Position numbers and translations under genes: made by a program. The notes beneath the pieces are model-generated. The model searched no databases. It was not told the DNA's origin and saw only the letters and a list, made by a program, of their open reading frames with translations. From Climacium dendroides (Eukaryota; Streptophyta; Bryopsida; Hypnales; Climaciaceae), in the NCBI GenBank assembly GCA_950106755.1, contig CATNNA010000001.1, forward strand, positions 1,550,001 to 1,614,000: a DNA stretch of 64,000 bases, written 5' to 3'. Positions 26,877-40,700 of the stretch are shown here, piece by piece (the stretch's first letter is position 1; every line of letters starts with the position of its first letter).

Positions 26877-29648
26877 ATGGAAAAACTTCATTTTAAGACA
26901 ACCCTATTGCTTTCCTACACTGACTTCTTCATTTGAAATGGATTTCAAAACAAACACTCGAAAAATCATGCTATATTGAATACAAACCAAACCAATAAAT
27001 TATATGGGTTTGACTTAGAAGCATGTCCAAAAACAAAACACACAAGTTGCAATTGTTCAAAATAATTAGGATTCATGGAAAAACTTCATTTTAAGACAAC
27101 CCTATTGCTTTCCTACACTGACTTCTTCATTTGAAATGGATTTCAAAACAAACACTCGAAAAATCATGCTGTATTGAATACAAACCAAACCAATAAATTA
27201 TATCGGTTTGACGTGGAAGCATGTCCAGACACAAAACACACAAGTTGCAATTGTTCAAAATAATTAGGATTCATGGAAAAACTTCATTTTAAGACAACCC
27301 TATTGCTTTCCTACACTGTCTTCTTCATTTGAAATGGATTTCAAAACAAACACTCGAAAAATCATGCTGTATTGAATACAAACCAAACCAATAAATTATA
27401 TCGGTTCGACGTGGAAGCATATCTAAAAACAAAACACACAAGTTGCAATTGTTCAAAATAATTAGGATTCATGGAAAAACTTCATTTTAAGACAACCCTA
27501 TTGCTTTCCTACATTGTCTTCTTCATTTAAAATGGATTTCAAAACAAACACTCGAAAAATCAAGCTGTATTGAATACAAACCAAACCAATAAATTATATG
27601 GGTTTGACTTAGAAGCATGTCCAAAAACAAAACACACAAGTTGCAATTGTTCAAAATAATTAGGATTCATGGAAAAACTTCATTTTAAGACAACCCTATT
27701 GCTTTCCTACACTGTCTTCTTCATTTGAAATGGATTTCAAAACAAACACTCGAAAAATCATGCTGTATTGAATACAAACCAAACCAATAAATTATATGGG
27801 TTTGACTTAGAAGCATGTCCAAAAACAAAACACACAAGTTGCAATTGTTCAGAATAATTAGGATTCATAGAAAAACTTCATTTTAAGACAACCCTATTAC
27901 TTTCCTACACTGTCTTCTTCATTTGAAATGGATTTCAAAACAAACACTCGAAAAATCATGCTGTATTGAATACAAACCAAACCAATAAATTATATCGGTT
28001 TGACGTGGAAGCATGTCCAAAAACAAAACACACAAGTTGCAATTGTTCAAAATAATTAGGATTCATGGAAAAACTTCATTTTAAGACAACCCTATTGCTT
28101 TCCTACACTGACTTCTTCATTTGAAATGGATTTCAAAACAAACACTCGAAAAATCATGCTGTATTGAATACAAACCAAACCAATAAAGTATATGGGTTTG
28201 ACGTGGAAGCATGTCCAAAAACAAAACACACAAGTTGCAATTGTTCAAAATAAATAGGATTCATGGAAAAACTTCATTTTAAGACAACCCTATTGCTTTC
28301 CTACACTGTCTTCTTCATTTGAAATGGATTTCAAAACAAACACTCGAAAAATCATGCTGTATTGAATACAAACCAAACCAATAAATTATATGGGTTTGAC
28401 TTAGAAGCATGTCCAAAAACAAAACACACAAGTTGCAATTGTTCAGAATAATTAGGATTCATGGGAAAACATCATTTTAAGACAACCCTATTACTTTCCT
28501 ACACTGTCTTCTTCATTTGAAATGGATTTCAAAACAAACAGTCGAAAAATCATGCTGTATTGAATACAAACCAAACCAATAAATTATATCGGTTTGTCGT
28601 GGAAGCATAGCCAAAAACAAAACACACAAGTTGCAATTGTTCAAAATAATTAGGATTCATGGAAAAACTTCATTTGAAGACAACCCTATTACTTTCCTAC
28701 ACTGTCTTCTTCATTTGAAATGGATTTCAAAACAAACACTCGAAAAATCATGCTGTATTGAATACAAACCAAACCAATAAATTATATGGGTTTGACTTAG
28801 AAGCATGTCCAAAAACAAAACACACAAGTTGCAATTGTTCAGAATAATTAGGATTCATAGAAAAACTTCATTTTAAGACAACCCTATTACTTTCCTACAC
28901 TGTCTTCTTCATTTGAAATGGATTTCAAAACAAACACTCGAAAAATCATGCTGTATTGAATACAAACCAAACCAATAAATTATATGGGTTTGACTTAGAA
29001 GCATGTCCAAAAACAAAACACACAAGTTGCAATTGTTCAAAATAATTAGGATTCATGGAAAAACTTCATTTTAAGACAACCCTATTGCTTTCCTACACTG
29101 ACTTCTTCATTTGAAATGGATTTCAAAACAAACACTCGAAAAATCATGCTGTATTGAATACAAACCAAACCAATAAATTATATCGGTTTGTCGTGGAAGC
29201 ATAGCCAAAAACAAAACACAAAAGTTGCAATTGTTCAAAATAATTAGGATTCATGGAAAAACTTCATTTTAAGACAACCCTATTGCTTTCCTACACTGTC
29301 TTCTTCATTTGAAATGGATTTCAAAACAAACACTCGAAAAATCATGCTGTATTGAATACAAACCAAACCAATAAATTATATCGGTTTGACGTGGAAGCAT
29401 GTCCAAAAACAAAACACACAAGTTGCAATTGTTCAAAATAATTAGGATTCATGGAAAAACTTCATTTTAAGACAACCCTATTGCTTTCCTACACTGTCTT
29501 CTTCATTTGAAATGGATTTCAAAACAAACACTCGAAAAATCATGCTGTATTGAATACAAACCAAACCAATAAATTATATGGGTTTGACTTAGAAGCATGT
29601 CCAAAAACAAAACACACAAGTTGCAATTGTTCAGAATAATTAGGATTC

Positions 29649-29837
29649 ATGGAAAAACTTCATTTTAAGACAACCCTATTGCTTTCCTACATTGTCTTCT
29701 TCATTGGAAATGGATTTCAAAACAAACACTCGAAAAATCATGCTGTATTGAATACAAACCAAACCAATAAATTATATGGGTTTGACTTAGAAGCATGTCC
29801 AAAAACAAAACACACAAGTTGCAATTGTTCAGAATAA
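29649..29837 (+). other. Open 62-codon frame, copy of the one at 23512
   Basis: Lies 6,137 bp downstream of 23512, in copy 2 of the 31-monomer duplication, and encodes the same 62 residues (Gly at 20, Glu at the end). It is a passive copy, not independent evidence for a retained gene. Confidence 0.3.
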
Positions 29838-29846
29838 TTAGGATTC

Positions 29847-30035
29847 ATGGAAAAACTTCATTTTAAGACAACCCTATTACTTTCCTACATTGTCTTCTTC
29901 ATTGGAAATGGATTTCAAAACAAACACTCGAAAAATCATGCTGTATTGAATACAAACCAAACCAATAAATTATATGGGTTTGACTTAGAAGCATGTCCAA
30001 AAACAAAACACACAAGTTGCAATTGTTCAAAATAA
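29847..30035 (+). other. Open 62-codon frame, copy of the one at 23710
   Basis: Lies 6,137 bp downstream of 23710 and has the same translation (Gly at 20, Lys at the end). As in copy 1, the open pair sits two units upstream of the unit with the one-base deletion and lost ATG. Confidence 0.3.
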
Positions 30036-32221
30036 TTAGGATTCATGGAAAAACTTCATTTTAAGACAACCCTATTGCTTTCCAACACTGACTTCTTCAT
30101 TTGAAATGGATTTCAAAACAAACACTCGAAAAATCATGTTGTATTGAATACAAACCAAACCAATAAATTATATGGGTTTGACTTAGAAGCATGTCCAAAA
30201 ACAAAACACACAAGTTGCAATTGTTCAAAATAATTAGGATTCTTGAAAAACTTCATTTTAAGACAACCCTATTGCTTTCCTACACTGACTTCTTCATTTG
30301 AAATGGATTTCAAAACAAACACTCGAAAAATCATGCTGTATTGAATACAAACCAAACCAATAAATTATATCGGTTTGACGTGGAAGCATGTCCAGAAACA
30401 AAACACACAAGTTGCAATTGTTCAAAATAATTAGGATTCATGGAAAAACTTCATTTTAAGACAACCCTATTACTTTCCTACACTGTCTTCTTCATTTGAA
30501 ATGGATTTCAAAACAAACACTCGAAAAATCATGCTATATTGAATAGAAACCAAACCAATAAATTATATGGGTTTGACTTAGAAGCATGTCCAAAAACAAA
30601 ACACACAAGTTGCAATTGTTCAAAATAATTAGGATTCATGGAAAAACTTCATTTTAAGACAACCCTATTGCTTTCCTACACTGACTTCTTCATTTGAAAT
30701 GGATTTCAAAACAAACACTTGAAAAATCATGCTGTATTGAATACAAACCAAACCAATAAATTATATCGGTTTGACATGGAAGCATGTCCAAAAACAAAAC
30801 ACACAAGTTGCAATTGTTCAAAATAATTAGGATTCATGGAAAAACTTCATTTTAAGACAACCCTATTTCTTTCCTACACTGTCTTCTTCATTTGAAATGG
30901 ATTTCAAAACAAACACTCGAAAAATCATGCTATATTGAATACAAACCAAACCAATAAATTATATGGGTTTGACTTAGAAGCATGTCCAAAAACAAAACAC
31001 ACAAGTTGCAATTGTTCAAAATAATTAGGATTCATGGAAAAACTTCATTTTAAGACAACCCTATTACTTTCCTACACTGTCTTCTTCATTTGAAATGGAT
31101 TTCAAAACAAACACTCGAAAAATCATGCTATATTGAATACAAACCAAACCAATAAATTATATGGGTTTGACTTAGAAGCATGTCCAAAAACAAAACACAC
31201 AAGTTGCAATTGTTCAAAATAATTAGGATTCATGGAAAAACTTCATTTTAAGACAACCCTATTGCTTTCCTACATTGACTTCTTCATTTGAAATGGATTT
31301 CAAAACAAACACTCGAAAAATCATGCTGTATTGAATACAAACCAAACCAATAAATTATATCGGTTTGACGTGGAAGCATGTCCAAAAACAAAACACACAA
31401 GTTGCAATTGTTCAAAATAATTAGGATTCATAGAAAAACTTCATTTTAAGACAACCCTATTACTTTCCTACACTGTCTTCTTCATTTGAAATGGATTTCA
31501 AAACAAACACTCGAAAAATCATGCTATATTGAATACAAACCAAACCAATAAATTATATGGGTTTGACTTAGAAGCATGTCCAAAAACAAAACACACAAGT
31601 TGCAATTGTTCAAAATAATTAGGATTCATGGAAAAACTTCATTTTAAGACAACCCTATTACTTTCCTACACTGTCTTCTTCATTTGAAATGGATTTCAAA
31701 ACAAACACTCGAAAAATCATGCTGTATTGAATACAAACCAAACCAATAAATTATATCGGTTTGACGTGGAAGCATGTCCAGAAACAAAACACACAAGTTG
31801 CAATTGTTCAAAATAATTAGGATTCATGGAAAAACTTCATTTTAAGACAACCCTATTACTTTCCTACACTGTCTTCTTCATTTGAAATGGATTTCAAAAC
31901 AAACACTCGAAAAATCATGCTATATTGAATACAAACCAAACCAATAAATTATATGGGTTTGACTTAGAAGCATGTCCAAAAACAAAACACACAAGTTGCA
32001 ATTGTTCAAAATAATTAGGATTCATGGAAAAACTTCATTTTAAGACAACCCTATTGCTTTCCTACACTGACTTCTTCATTTGAAATGGATTTCAAAACAA
32101 ACACTTGAAAAATCATGCTGTATTGAATACAAACCAAACCAATAAATTATATCGGTTTGACATGGAAGCATGTCCAAAAACAAAACACACAAGTTGCAAT
32201 TGTTCAAAATAATTAGGATTC

Positions 32222-34399
32222 ATGGAAAAACTTCATTTTAAGACAACCCTATTACTTTCCTACACTGTCTTCTTCATTTGAAATGGATTTCAAAACAAAC
32301 ACTCGAAAAATCATGCTATATTGAATACAAACCAAACCAATAAATTATATGGGTTTGACTTAGAAGCATGTCCAAAAACAAAACATACAAGTTGCAATTG
32401 TTCAAAATAATTAGGATTCATGGAAAAACTTCATTTTAAGACAACCCTATTACTTTCCTACACTGTCTTCTTCATTTGAAATGGATTTCAAAACAAACAC
32501 TCGAAAAATCATGCTATATTGAATACAAACCAAACCAATAAATTATATGGGTTTGACTTAGAAGCATGTCCAAAAACAAAACACACAAGTTGCAATTGTT
32601 CAAAATAATTAGGATTCATGGAAAAACTTCATTTTAAGACAACCCTATTGCTTTCCTACATTGACTTCTTCATTTGAAATGGATTTCAAAACAAACACTC
32701 GAAAAATCATGCTGTATTGAATACAAACCAAACCAATAAATTATATCGGTTTGACGTGGAAGCATGTCCAAAAACAAAACACACAAGTTGCAATTGTTCA
32801 AAATAATTAGGATTCATAGAAAAACTTCATTTTAAGACAACCCTATTACTTTCCTACACTGTCTTCTTCATTTGAAATGGATTTCAAAACAAACACTCGA
32901 AAAATCATGCTATATTGAATACAAACCAAACCAATAAATTATATGGGTTTGACTTAGAAGCATGTCCAAAAACAAAACACACAAGTTGCAATTGTTCAAA
33001 ATAATTAGGATTCATGGAAAAACTTCATTTTAAGACAACCCTATTGCTTTCCTACACTGACTTCTTCATTTGAAATGGATTTCAAAACAAACACTCGAAA
33101 AATCATGCTGTATTGAATACAAACCAAACCAATAAATTATATCGGTTTGACGTGGAAGCATGTCCAGAAAGAAAACACACAAGTTGCAATTGTTCAAAAT
33201 AATTAGGATTCATGGAAAAACTTCATTTTAAGACAACCCTATTACTTTCCTACACTGTCTTCTTCATTTGAAATGGATTTCAAAACAAACACTCGAAAAA
33301 TCATGCTATATTGAATACAAACCAAACCAATAAATTATATGGGTTTGACTTAGAAGCATGTCCAAAAACAAAACACACAAGTTGCAATTGTTCAAAATAA
33401 TTAGGATTCATGGAAAAACTTCATTTTAAGACAACCCTATTACTTTCCTACACTGTCTTCTTCATTTGAAATGGATTTCAAAACAAACACTCGAAAAATC
33501 ATGCTATATTGAATACAAACCAAACCAATAAATTATATGGGTTTGACTTAGAAGCATGTCCAAAAACAAAACACACAAGTTGCAATTGTTCAAAATAATT
33601 AGGATTCATGGAAAAACTTCATTTTAAGACAACCCTATTGCTTTCCTACATTGACTTCTTCATTTGAAATGGATTTCAAAACAAACACTCGAAAAATCAT
33701 GCTGTATTGAATACAAACCAAACCAATAAATTATATCGGTTTGACGTGGAAGCATGTCCAAAAACAAAACACACAAGTTGCAATTGTTCAAAATAATTAG
33801 GATTCATAGAAAAACTTCATTTTAAGACAACCCTATTACTTTCCTACACTGTCTTCTTCATTTGAAATGGATTTCAAAACAAACACTCGAAAAATCATGC
33901 TATATTGAATACAAACCAAACCAATAAATTATATGGGTTTGACTTAGAAGCATGTCCAAAAACAAAACACACAAGTTGCAATTGTTCAAAATAATTAGGA
34001 TTCATGGAAAAACTTCATTTTAAGACAACCCTATTGCTTTCCTACACTGACTTCTTCATTTGAAATGGATTTCAAAACAAACACTCGAAAAATCATGCTG
34101 TATTGAATACAAACCAAACCAATAAATTATATCGGTTTGACGTGGAAGCATGTCCAGAAAGAAAACACACAAGTTGCAATTGTTCAAAATAATTAGGATT
34201 CATGGAAAAACTTCATTTTAAGACAACCCTATTACTTTCCTACACTGTCTTCTTCATTTGAAATGGATTTCAAAACAAACACTCGAAAAATCATGCTATA
34301 TTGAATACAAACCAAACCAATAAATTATATGGGTTTGACTTAGAAGCATGTCCAAAAACAAAACACACAAGTTGCAATTGTTCAAAATAATTAGGATTC
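32222..34399. repeat. 5-monomer HOR (990 bp), two copies plus one unit
   Basis: 32,222-33,211 is repeated at 33,212-34,201, and the first unit appears once more at 34,202-34,399. The private marker is 'ccagaaagaaaac' (33,165 and 34,155), seen once more at 35,739. The repeat overlaps the right edge of the 31-unit duplication, so it formed afterwards or at the same breakpoint. Confidence 0.8.
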
Positions 34400-37300
34400 A
34401 TGGAAAAACTTCATTTTAAGACAACCCTATTGCTTTCCTACACTGTCTTCTTCATTTGAAATGGATTTCAAAACAAACACTCGAAAAATCATGCTATATT
34501 GAATACAAACCAAACCAATAAATTATATCGGTTTGACGTGGACGCATGTCCAAAAACAAAACACACAAGTTGCAATTGTTCAAAATAATTAGGATTCATG
34601 GAAAAACTTCATTTTAAGACAACCCTATTGCTTTCCTACATTGTCTTCTTCATTTGAAATGGATTTCAAAACAAATACTGTAAAAATCATGCTGTATTGA
34701 AGAGAACCCAAACCAATAAATTATATGGGTTTGACGTGCAAGCATGTCCAAAAACGTAACACACAAGTTGCAAATGTTCAAAATAATTAGGATTCATGGA
34801 AAAACTTAATTTTAAGACAACCCTATTGCTTTCCTACACTCTCTTCTTCATTTGAAATGGATTTTAAAACAAATACTGTAAAAATCATGCTGTAGTCAAT
34901 AGAATCCAAACCAATAAATTATATGGGTTTGACGTGCAAGCATGTCCAAAAATGTAACACACAAGTTGCAAATGTTCAAAATAATTAGGATTCATGGAAA
35001 AACTTAATTTTAAGACAACCCTATTGCTTTCCTACACTCTCTTCTTCATTTGAAATGGATTTCAAAACAAATACTGTAAAAATCATGCTGTATTCAATAG
35101 AATCCAAACCAATAAATTATATGGGTTTGACGTGCAAGCATGTCCAAAAACGTAACACACAAGTTGCAAATGTTCAAAATAATTAGGATTCATGGAAAAA
35201 CTTAATTTTAAGACAACCCTATTGCTTTCCTACACTCTCTTCTTCATTTGAAATGGATTTCAAAACAAATACTGTAAAAATCATGCTGTATTCAATAGAA
35301 TCCAAACCAATAAATTATAGGGGTTTGACGTGTAAGCATGTCCAAAAACGTAACACACAAGTTGCAAATGTTCAAAATAATTAGGATTCATGGAAAAACT
35401 TAATTTTAAGACAACCCTATTGGTTTCCTACACTGACTTCTTCATTTGAAATGGATTTCAAAACAAACACTCGAAAAATCATGCTATATTGAATACAAAC
35501 CAAACCAATAAATTATATGGGTTTGACTTAGAAGCATGTCCAAAAACAAAACACACAAGTTGCAATTGTTCAAAATAATTAGGATTCATGGAAAAACTTC
35601 ATTTTAAGACAACCCTATTGCTTTCCTACACTGACTTCTTCATTTGAAATGGATTTCAAAACAAACACTCGAAAAATCATGCTGTATTGAATACAAACCA
35701 AACCAATAAATTATATCGGTTTGACGTGGAAGCATGTCCAGAAAGAAAACACACAAGTTGCAATTGTTCAAAATAATTAGGATTCATGGAAAAACTTCAT
35801 TTTAAGACAACCCTATTACTTTCCTACACTGTCTTCTTCATTTGAAATGGATTTCAAAACAAACACTCGAAAAATCATGCTATATTGAATACAAACCAAA
35901 CCAATAAATTATATGGGTTTGACTTAGAAGCATGTCCAAAAACAAAACACACAAGTTGCAATTGTTCAAAATAATTAGGATTCATGGAAAAACTTCATTT
36001 TAAGACAACCCTATTGCTTTCCGACACTCTCTTCTTCATTTGAAATGGATTTCAAAACAAATACTGTAAAAATCATGCTGTATTGAAGAGAACCCAAACC
36101 AATAAATTATATGGGTTTGACGTGCAAGCATGTCCAAAAACGTAACACACAAGTTGCAAATGTTCAAAATAATTAGGATTCATGGAAAAACTTAATTTTA
36201 AGACAACCCTATTGCTTTCCTACACTCTCTTCTTCATTTGAAATGGATTTCAAAACAAATACTGTAAAAATCATGCTGTATTCAATAGAATCCAAACCAA
36301 TAAATTATATGGGTTTGACGTGCAAGTATGTCCAAAAATGTAACACACAAGTTGCAAATGTTCAAAATAATTAGGATTCATGGAAAAACTTAATTTTAAG
36401 ACAACCCTATTGCTTTCCGACACTCTCTTCTTCATTTGAAATGGATTTCAAAACAAATACTGTAAAAATCATGCTGTATTGAAGAGAACCCAAACCAATA
36501 AATTATATGGGTTTGACATGCAAGCATGTCCAAAAACGTAACACACAAGTTGCAATTGTTCAAAATAATTAGGATTCATGGAAAAACTTCATTTTAAGAC
36601 AACCCTATTGCTTTCCTACACTGTCTTCTTCATTTGAAATGGATTTCAAAACAAACACTCGAAAAATCATGCTATATTGAATACAAACCAAACCAATAAA
36701 TTATATCGGTTTGACGTGGACGCATGTCCAAAAACAAAACACACAAGTTGCAATTGTTCAAAATAATTAGGATTCATGGAAAAACTTCATTTTAAGACAA
36801 CCCTATTGCTTTCCTACATTGTCTTCTTCATTTGAAATGGATTTCAAAACAAATACTGTAAAAATCATGCTGTATTGAAGAGAACCCAAACCAATAAATT
36901 ATATGGGTTTGACGTGCAAGCATGTCCAAAAACGTAACACACAAGTTGCAAATGTTCAAAATAATTAGGATTCATGGAAAAACTTAATTTTAAGACAACC
37001 CTATTGCTTTCCTACACTCTCTTCTTCATTTGAAATGGATTTCAAAACAAACACTCGAAAAATCATGCTGTATTCAATAGAATCCAAACCAATAAATTAT
37101 ATCGGTTTGACGTGCAAGCATGTCCAAAAATGTAACACACAAGTTGCAAATGTTCAAAATAATTAGGATTCATGGAAAAACTTAATTTTAAGACAACCCT
37201 ATTGCTTTCCTACACTCTCTTCTTCATTTGAAATGGATTTCAAAACAAATACTGTAAAAATCATGCTGTATTCAATAGAATCCAAACCAATAAATTATAT

Positions 37301-37773
37301 GGGTTTGACGTGCAAGCATGTCCAAAAACGTAACACACAAGTTGCAAATGTTCAAAATAATTAGGATTCATGGAAAAACTTAATTTTAAGACAACCCTAT
37401 TGCTTTCCTACACTCTCTTCTTCATTTGAAATGGATTTCAAAACAAATACTGTAAAAATCATGCTGTATTCAATAGAATCCAAACCAATAAATTATAGGG
37501 GTTTGACGTGTAAGCATGTCCAAAAACGTAACACACAAGTTGCAAATGTTCAAAATAATTAGGATTCATGGAAAAACTTAATTTTAAGACAACCCTATTG
37601 GTTTCCTACACTGACTTCTTCATTTGAAATGGATTTCAAAACAAACACTCGAAAAATCATGCTATATTGAATACAAACCAAACCAATAAATTATATGGGT
37701 TTGACTTAGAAGCATGTCCAAAAACAAAACACACAAGTTGCAATTGTTCAAAATAATTAGGATTCATGGAAAA
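34375..37773. repeat. 11-monomer spaced duplication (2,178 bp offset)
   Basis: About 34,375-35,595 matches 36,553-37,773 at an offset of 11 x 198. Shared variants are 'gacgtggacgcatg' (34,534 and 36,712), 'ttataggggtttg' (35,315 and 37,493) and 'attggtttcc' (35,419 and 37,597). The second unit differs (A-like patch near 37,050; 'tgtagtcaat' near 34,891), so it is less exact than the other HORs. Confidence 0.7.
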
Positions 37774-40700
37774 ACTTAATTTTAAGACAACCCTATTGCT
37801 TTCCTACACTCTCTTCTTCATTTAAAATGGATTTCAAAACAAATACTGTAAAAATCATGCTGTATTGAAGAGAACCCAAACCAATAAATTATATGGGTTT
37901 GACGTGCAAGCATGTCCAAAAACGTAACACACAAGTTGCAAATGTTCAAAATAATTAGGATTCATGGAAAAACTTAATTTTAAGACAACCCTATTGCTTT
38001 CCGACACTCTCTTCTTCATTTGAAATGGATTTCAAAACAAATACTGTAAAAATCATGCTGTACTGAAGAGAACCCAAACCAATAAATTATATGGGTTTGA
38101 CGTGCAAGCATGTCCAAAAACGTAACACACAAGTTGCAAATGTTCAAAATAATTAGGATTCATGGAAAAACTTAATTTTAAGACAACCCTATTGCTTTCC
38201 TACACTCTCTTCTTCATTTGAAATGGATTTCAAAACAAATACTGTAAAAATCATGCTGTATTCAATAGAATCCAAACCAATAAATTATATGGGTTTGACG
38301 TGCAAGCATGTCCAAAAACGTAACACACAAGTTGCAAATGTTCAAAATAATTAGGATTCATGGAAAAACTTAATTTTAAGACAACCCTATTGCTTTCCGA
38401 CACTCTCTTCTTCATTTGAAATGGATTTCAAAACAAATACTGTAAAAATCATGCTGTATTGAAGAGAACCCAAACCAATAAATTATATGGGTTTGACATG
38501 CAAGCATGTCCAAAAACGTAACACACAAGTTGCAAATGTTCAAAATAATTAGGATTCATGGAAAAACTTAATTTTAAGACAACCCTATTGCTTTCCTACA
38601 CTCTCTTCTTCATTTAAAATGGATTTCAAAACAAATACTGTAAAAATCATGCTGTATTCAATAGAAGCCAAACCAATAAATTATATGGGTTTGACGTGCA
38701 AGCATGTCCAAAAACGTAACACACAAGTTGCAAATGTTCAAAATAATTAGGATTCATGGAAAAACTTAATTTTTAGACAACCCTATTGCTTTCCTACACT
38801 CTCTTCTTCATTTAAAATGGATTTCAAAACAAATACTGTAAAAATCATGCTGTATTCAATAGAAGCCAAACCAATAAATTATATGGTTTTGACGTGCAAG
38901 CATGTCCAAAAACGTAACACACAAGTTGCAAATGTTCAAAATAATTAGGATTCATGGAAAAACTTAATTTTAAGACAACCCTATTGCTTTCCTACACTCT
39001 CTTCTTCATTTAAAATGGATTTCAAAACAAATACTGTAAAAATCATGCTGTATTCAATAGAATCCAAACCAATAAATTATATGGGTTTGACGTGCAAGCA
39101 TGTCCAAAAACGTAACACACAAGTTGCAAATGTTCAAAATAATTAGGATTCATGGAAAAACTTTATTTTAAGACAACCCTATTGCTTTCCGACACTCTCT
39201 TCTTCAATTGAAATGGATTTCAAAACAAATACTGTAAAAATCATGCTGTATTGAAGAGAACCCAAACCAATAAATTATATGGGTTTGACGTGCAAGCATG
39301 TCCAAAAACGTAACACACAAGTTGCAAATGTTCAAAATAATTAGGATTCATGGAAAAACTTAATTTTAAGACAACCCTATTGCTTTCCTACACTCTCTTC
39401 TTCATTTGAAATGGATTTTAAAACAAATACTGTAAAAATCATGCTGTATTCAATAGAATCCAAACCAATAAATTATATGGGTTTGACGTGCAAGCATGTC
39501 CAAAAACGTAACACACAAGTTGCAAATGTTCAAAATAATTAGGATTCATGGAAAAACTTAATTTTAAGACAACCCTATTGCTTTCCGACACTCTCTTCTT
39601 CATTTGAAATGGATTTCAAAACAAATACTGTAAAAATCATGCTGTATTGAAGAGAACCCAAACCAATAAATTATATGGGTTTGACATGCAAGCATGTCCA
39701 AAAACGTAACACACAAGTTGCAAATGTTCAAAATAATTAGGATTCATGGAAAAACTTAATTTTAAGACAACCCTATTGGTTTCCTACACTCTCTTCTTCA
39801 TTTAAAATGGATTTCAAAACAAATACTGTAAAAATCATGCTGTATTCAATAGAAGCCAAACCAATAAATTATATGGGTTTGACGTGCAAGCATGTCCAAA
39901 AACGTAACACACAAGTTGCAAATGTTCAAAATAATTAGGATTCATGGAAAAACTTAATTTTTAGACAACCCTATTGCTTTCCTACACTCTCTTCTTCATT
40001 TAAAATGGATTTCAAAACAAATACTGTAAAAATCATGCTGTATTCAATAGAAGCCAAACCAATAAATTATATGGTTTTGACGTGCAAGCATGTCCAAAAA
40101 CGTAACACACAAGTTGCAAATGTTCAAAATAATTAGGATTCATGGAAAAACTTAATTTTAAGACAACCCTATTGCTTTCCTACACTCTCTTCTTCATTTA
40201 AAATGGATTTCAAAACAAATACTGTAAAAATCATGCTGTATTCAATAGAATCCAAACCAATAAATTATATGGGTTTGACGTGCAAGCATGTCCAAAAACG
40301 TAACACACAAGTTGCAAATGTTCAAAATAATTAGGATTCATGGAAAAACTTTATTTTAAGACAACCCTATTGCTTTCCGACACTCTCTTCTTCAATTGAA
40401 ATGGATTTCAAAACAAATACTGTAAAAATCATGCTGTATTGAAGAGAACCCAAACCAATAAATTATATGGGTTTGACGTGCAAGCATGTCCAAAAACGTA
40501 ACACACAAGTTGCAAATGTTCAAAATAATTAGGATTCATGGAAAAACTTAATTTTAAGACAACCCTATTGCTTTCCTACACTCTCTTCTTCATTTGAAAT
40601 GGATTTTAAAACAAATACTGTAAAAATCATGCTGTATTCAATAGAATCCAAACCAATAAATTATATGGGTTTGACGTGCAAGCATGTCCAAAAATGTAAC

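Larger units (their letters stand above)
20938..27074. repeat. 31-monomer tandem duplication (6,137 bp), copy 1
   Basis: Matches the following block at a constant offset of 6,137 bp, which is 31 units minus one base. The missing base lies in the shared 'ggattcttgaa' unit (24,100 and 30,237), so the deletion came before the duplication. Other shared rare variants are 'catatctaaaaac' (21,281 and 27,418), 'aaagtatatggg' with 'aaataaatagg' (22,049 and 22,112; 28,186 and 28,249), and two open-frame units. Confidence 0.9.
27075..33211. repeat. 31-monomer tandem duplication (6,137 bp), copy 2
   Basis: Second copy of 20,938-27,074. I saw few differences, all toward the right end: 'tttctttcc' near 26,110 is 'ttactttcc' near 32,250; 'aaaacatacaag' at 32,381 is 'aaaacacacaag' in copy 1; and the final unit (33,014) has 'gctgtattg', 'cggtttgacgtgg' and 'ccagaaag' where copy 1 has 'gctatattg' and 'gacttag'. 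Confidence 0.88.
20780..34660. repeat. Satellite family A domain, right block
   Basis: Family A units again, with a higher share of 'gctatattgaatac' units and of 'actgacttc' units than in the left block. Nearly all of it is made of the 31-unit duplication and the short HORs listed below. Two units (starting near 24,105 and 30,242) carry a one-base deletion with loss of the ATG ('ggattcttgaaaaac'). Confidence 0.9.

Noticed and set aside
2722..30035. A real family of small secreted cysteine-rich protein genes
   Set aside because: Only 6 of about 323 units are open, they derive from two changes copied by array duplication, residue changes are unconstrained, and there is no gene context. Kept only as a hypothesis about origin.
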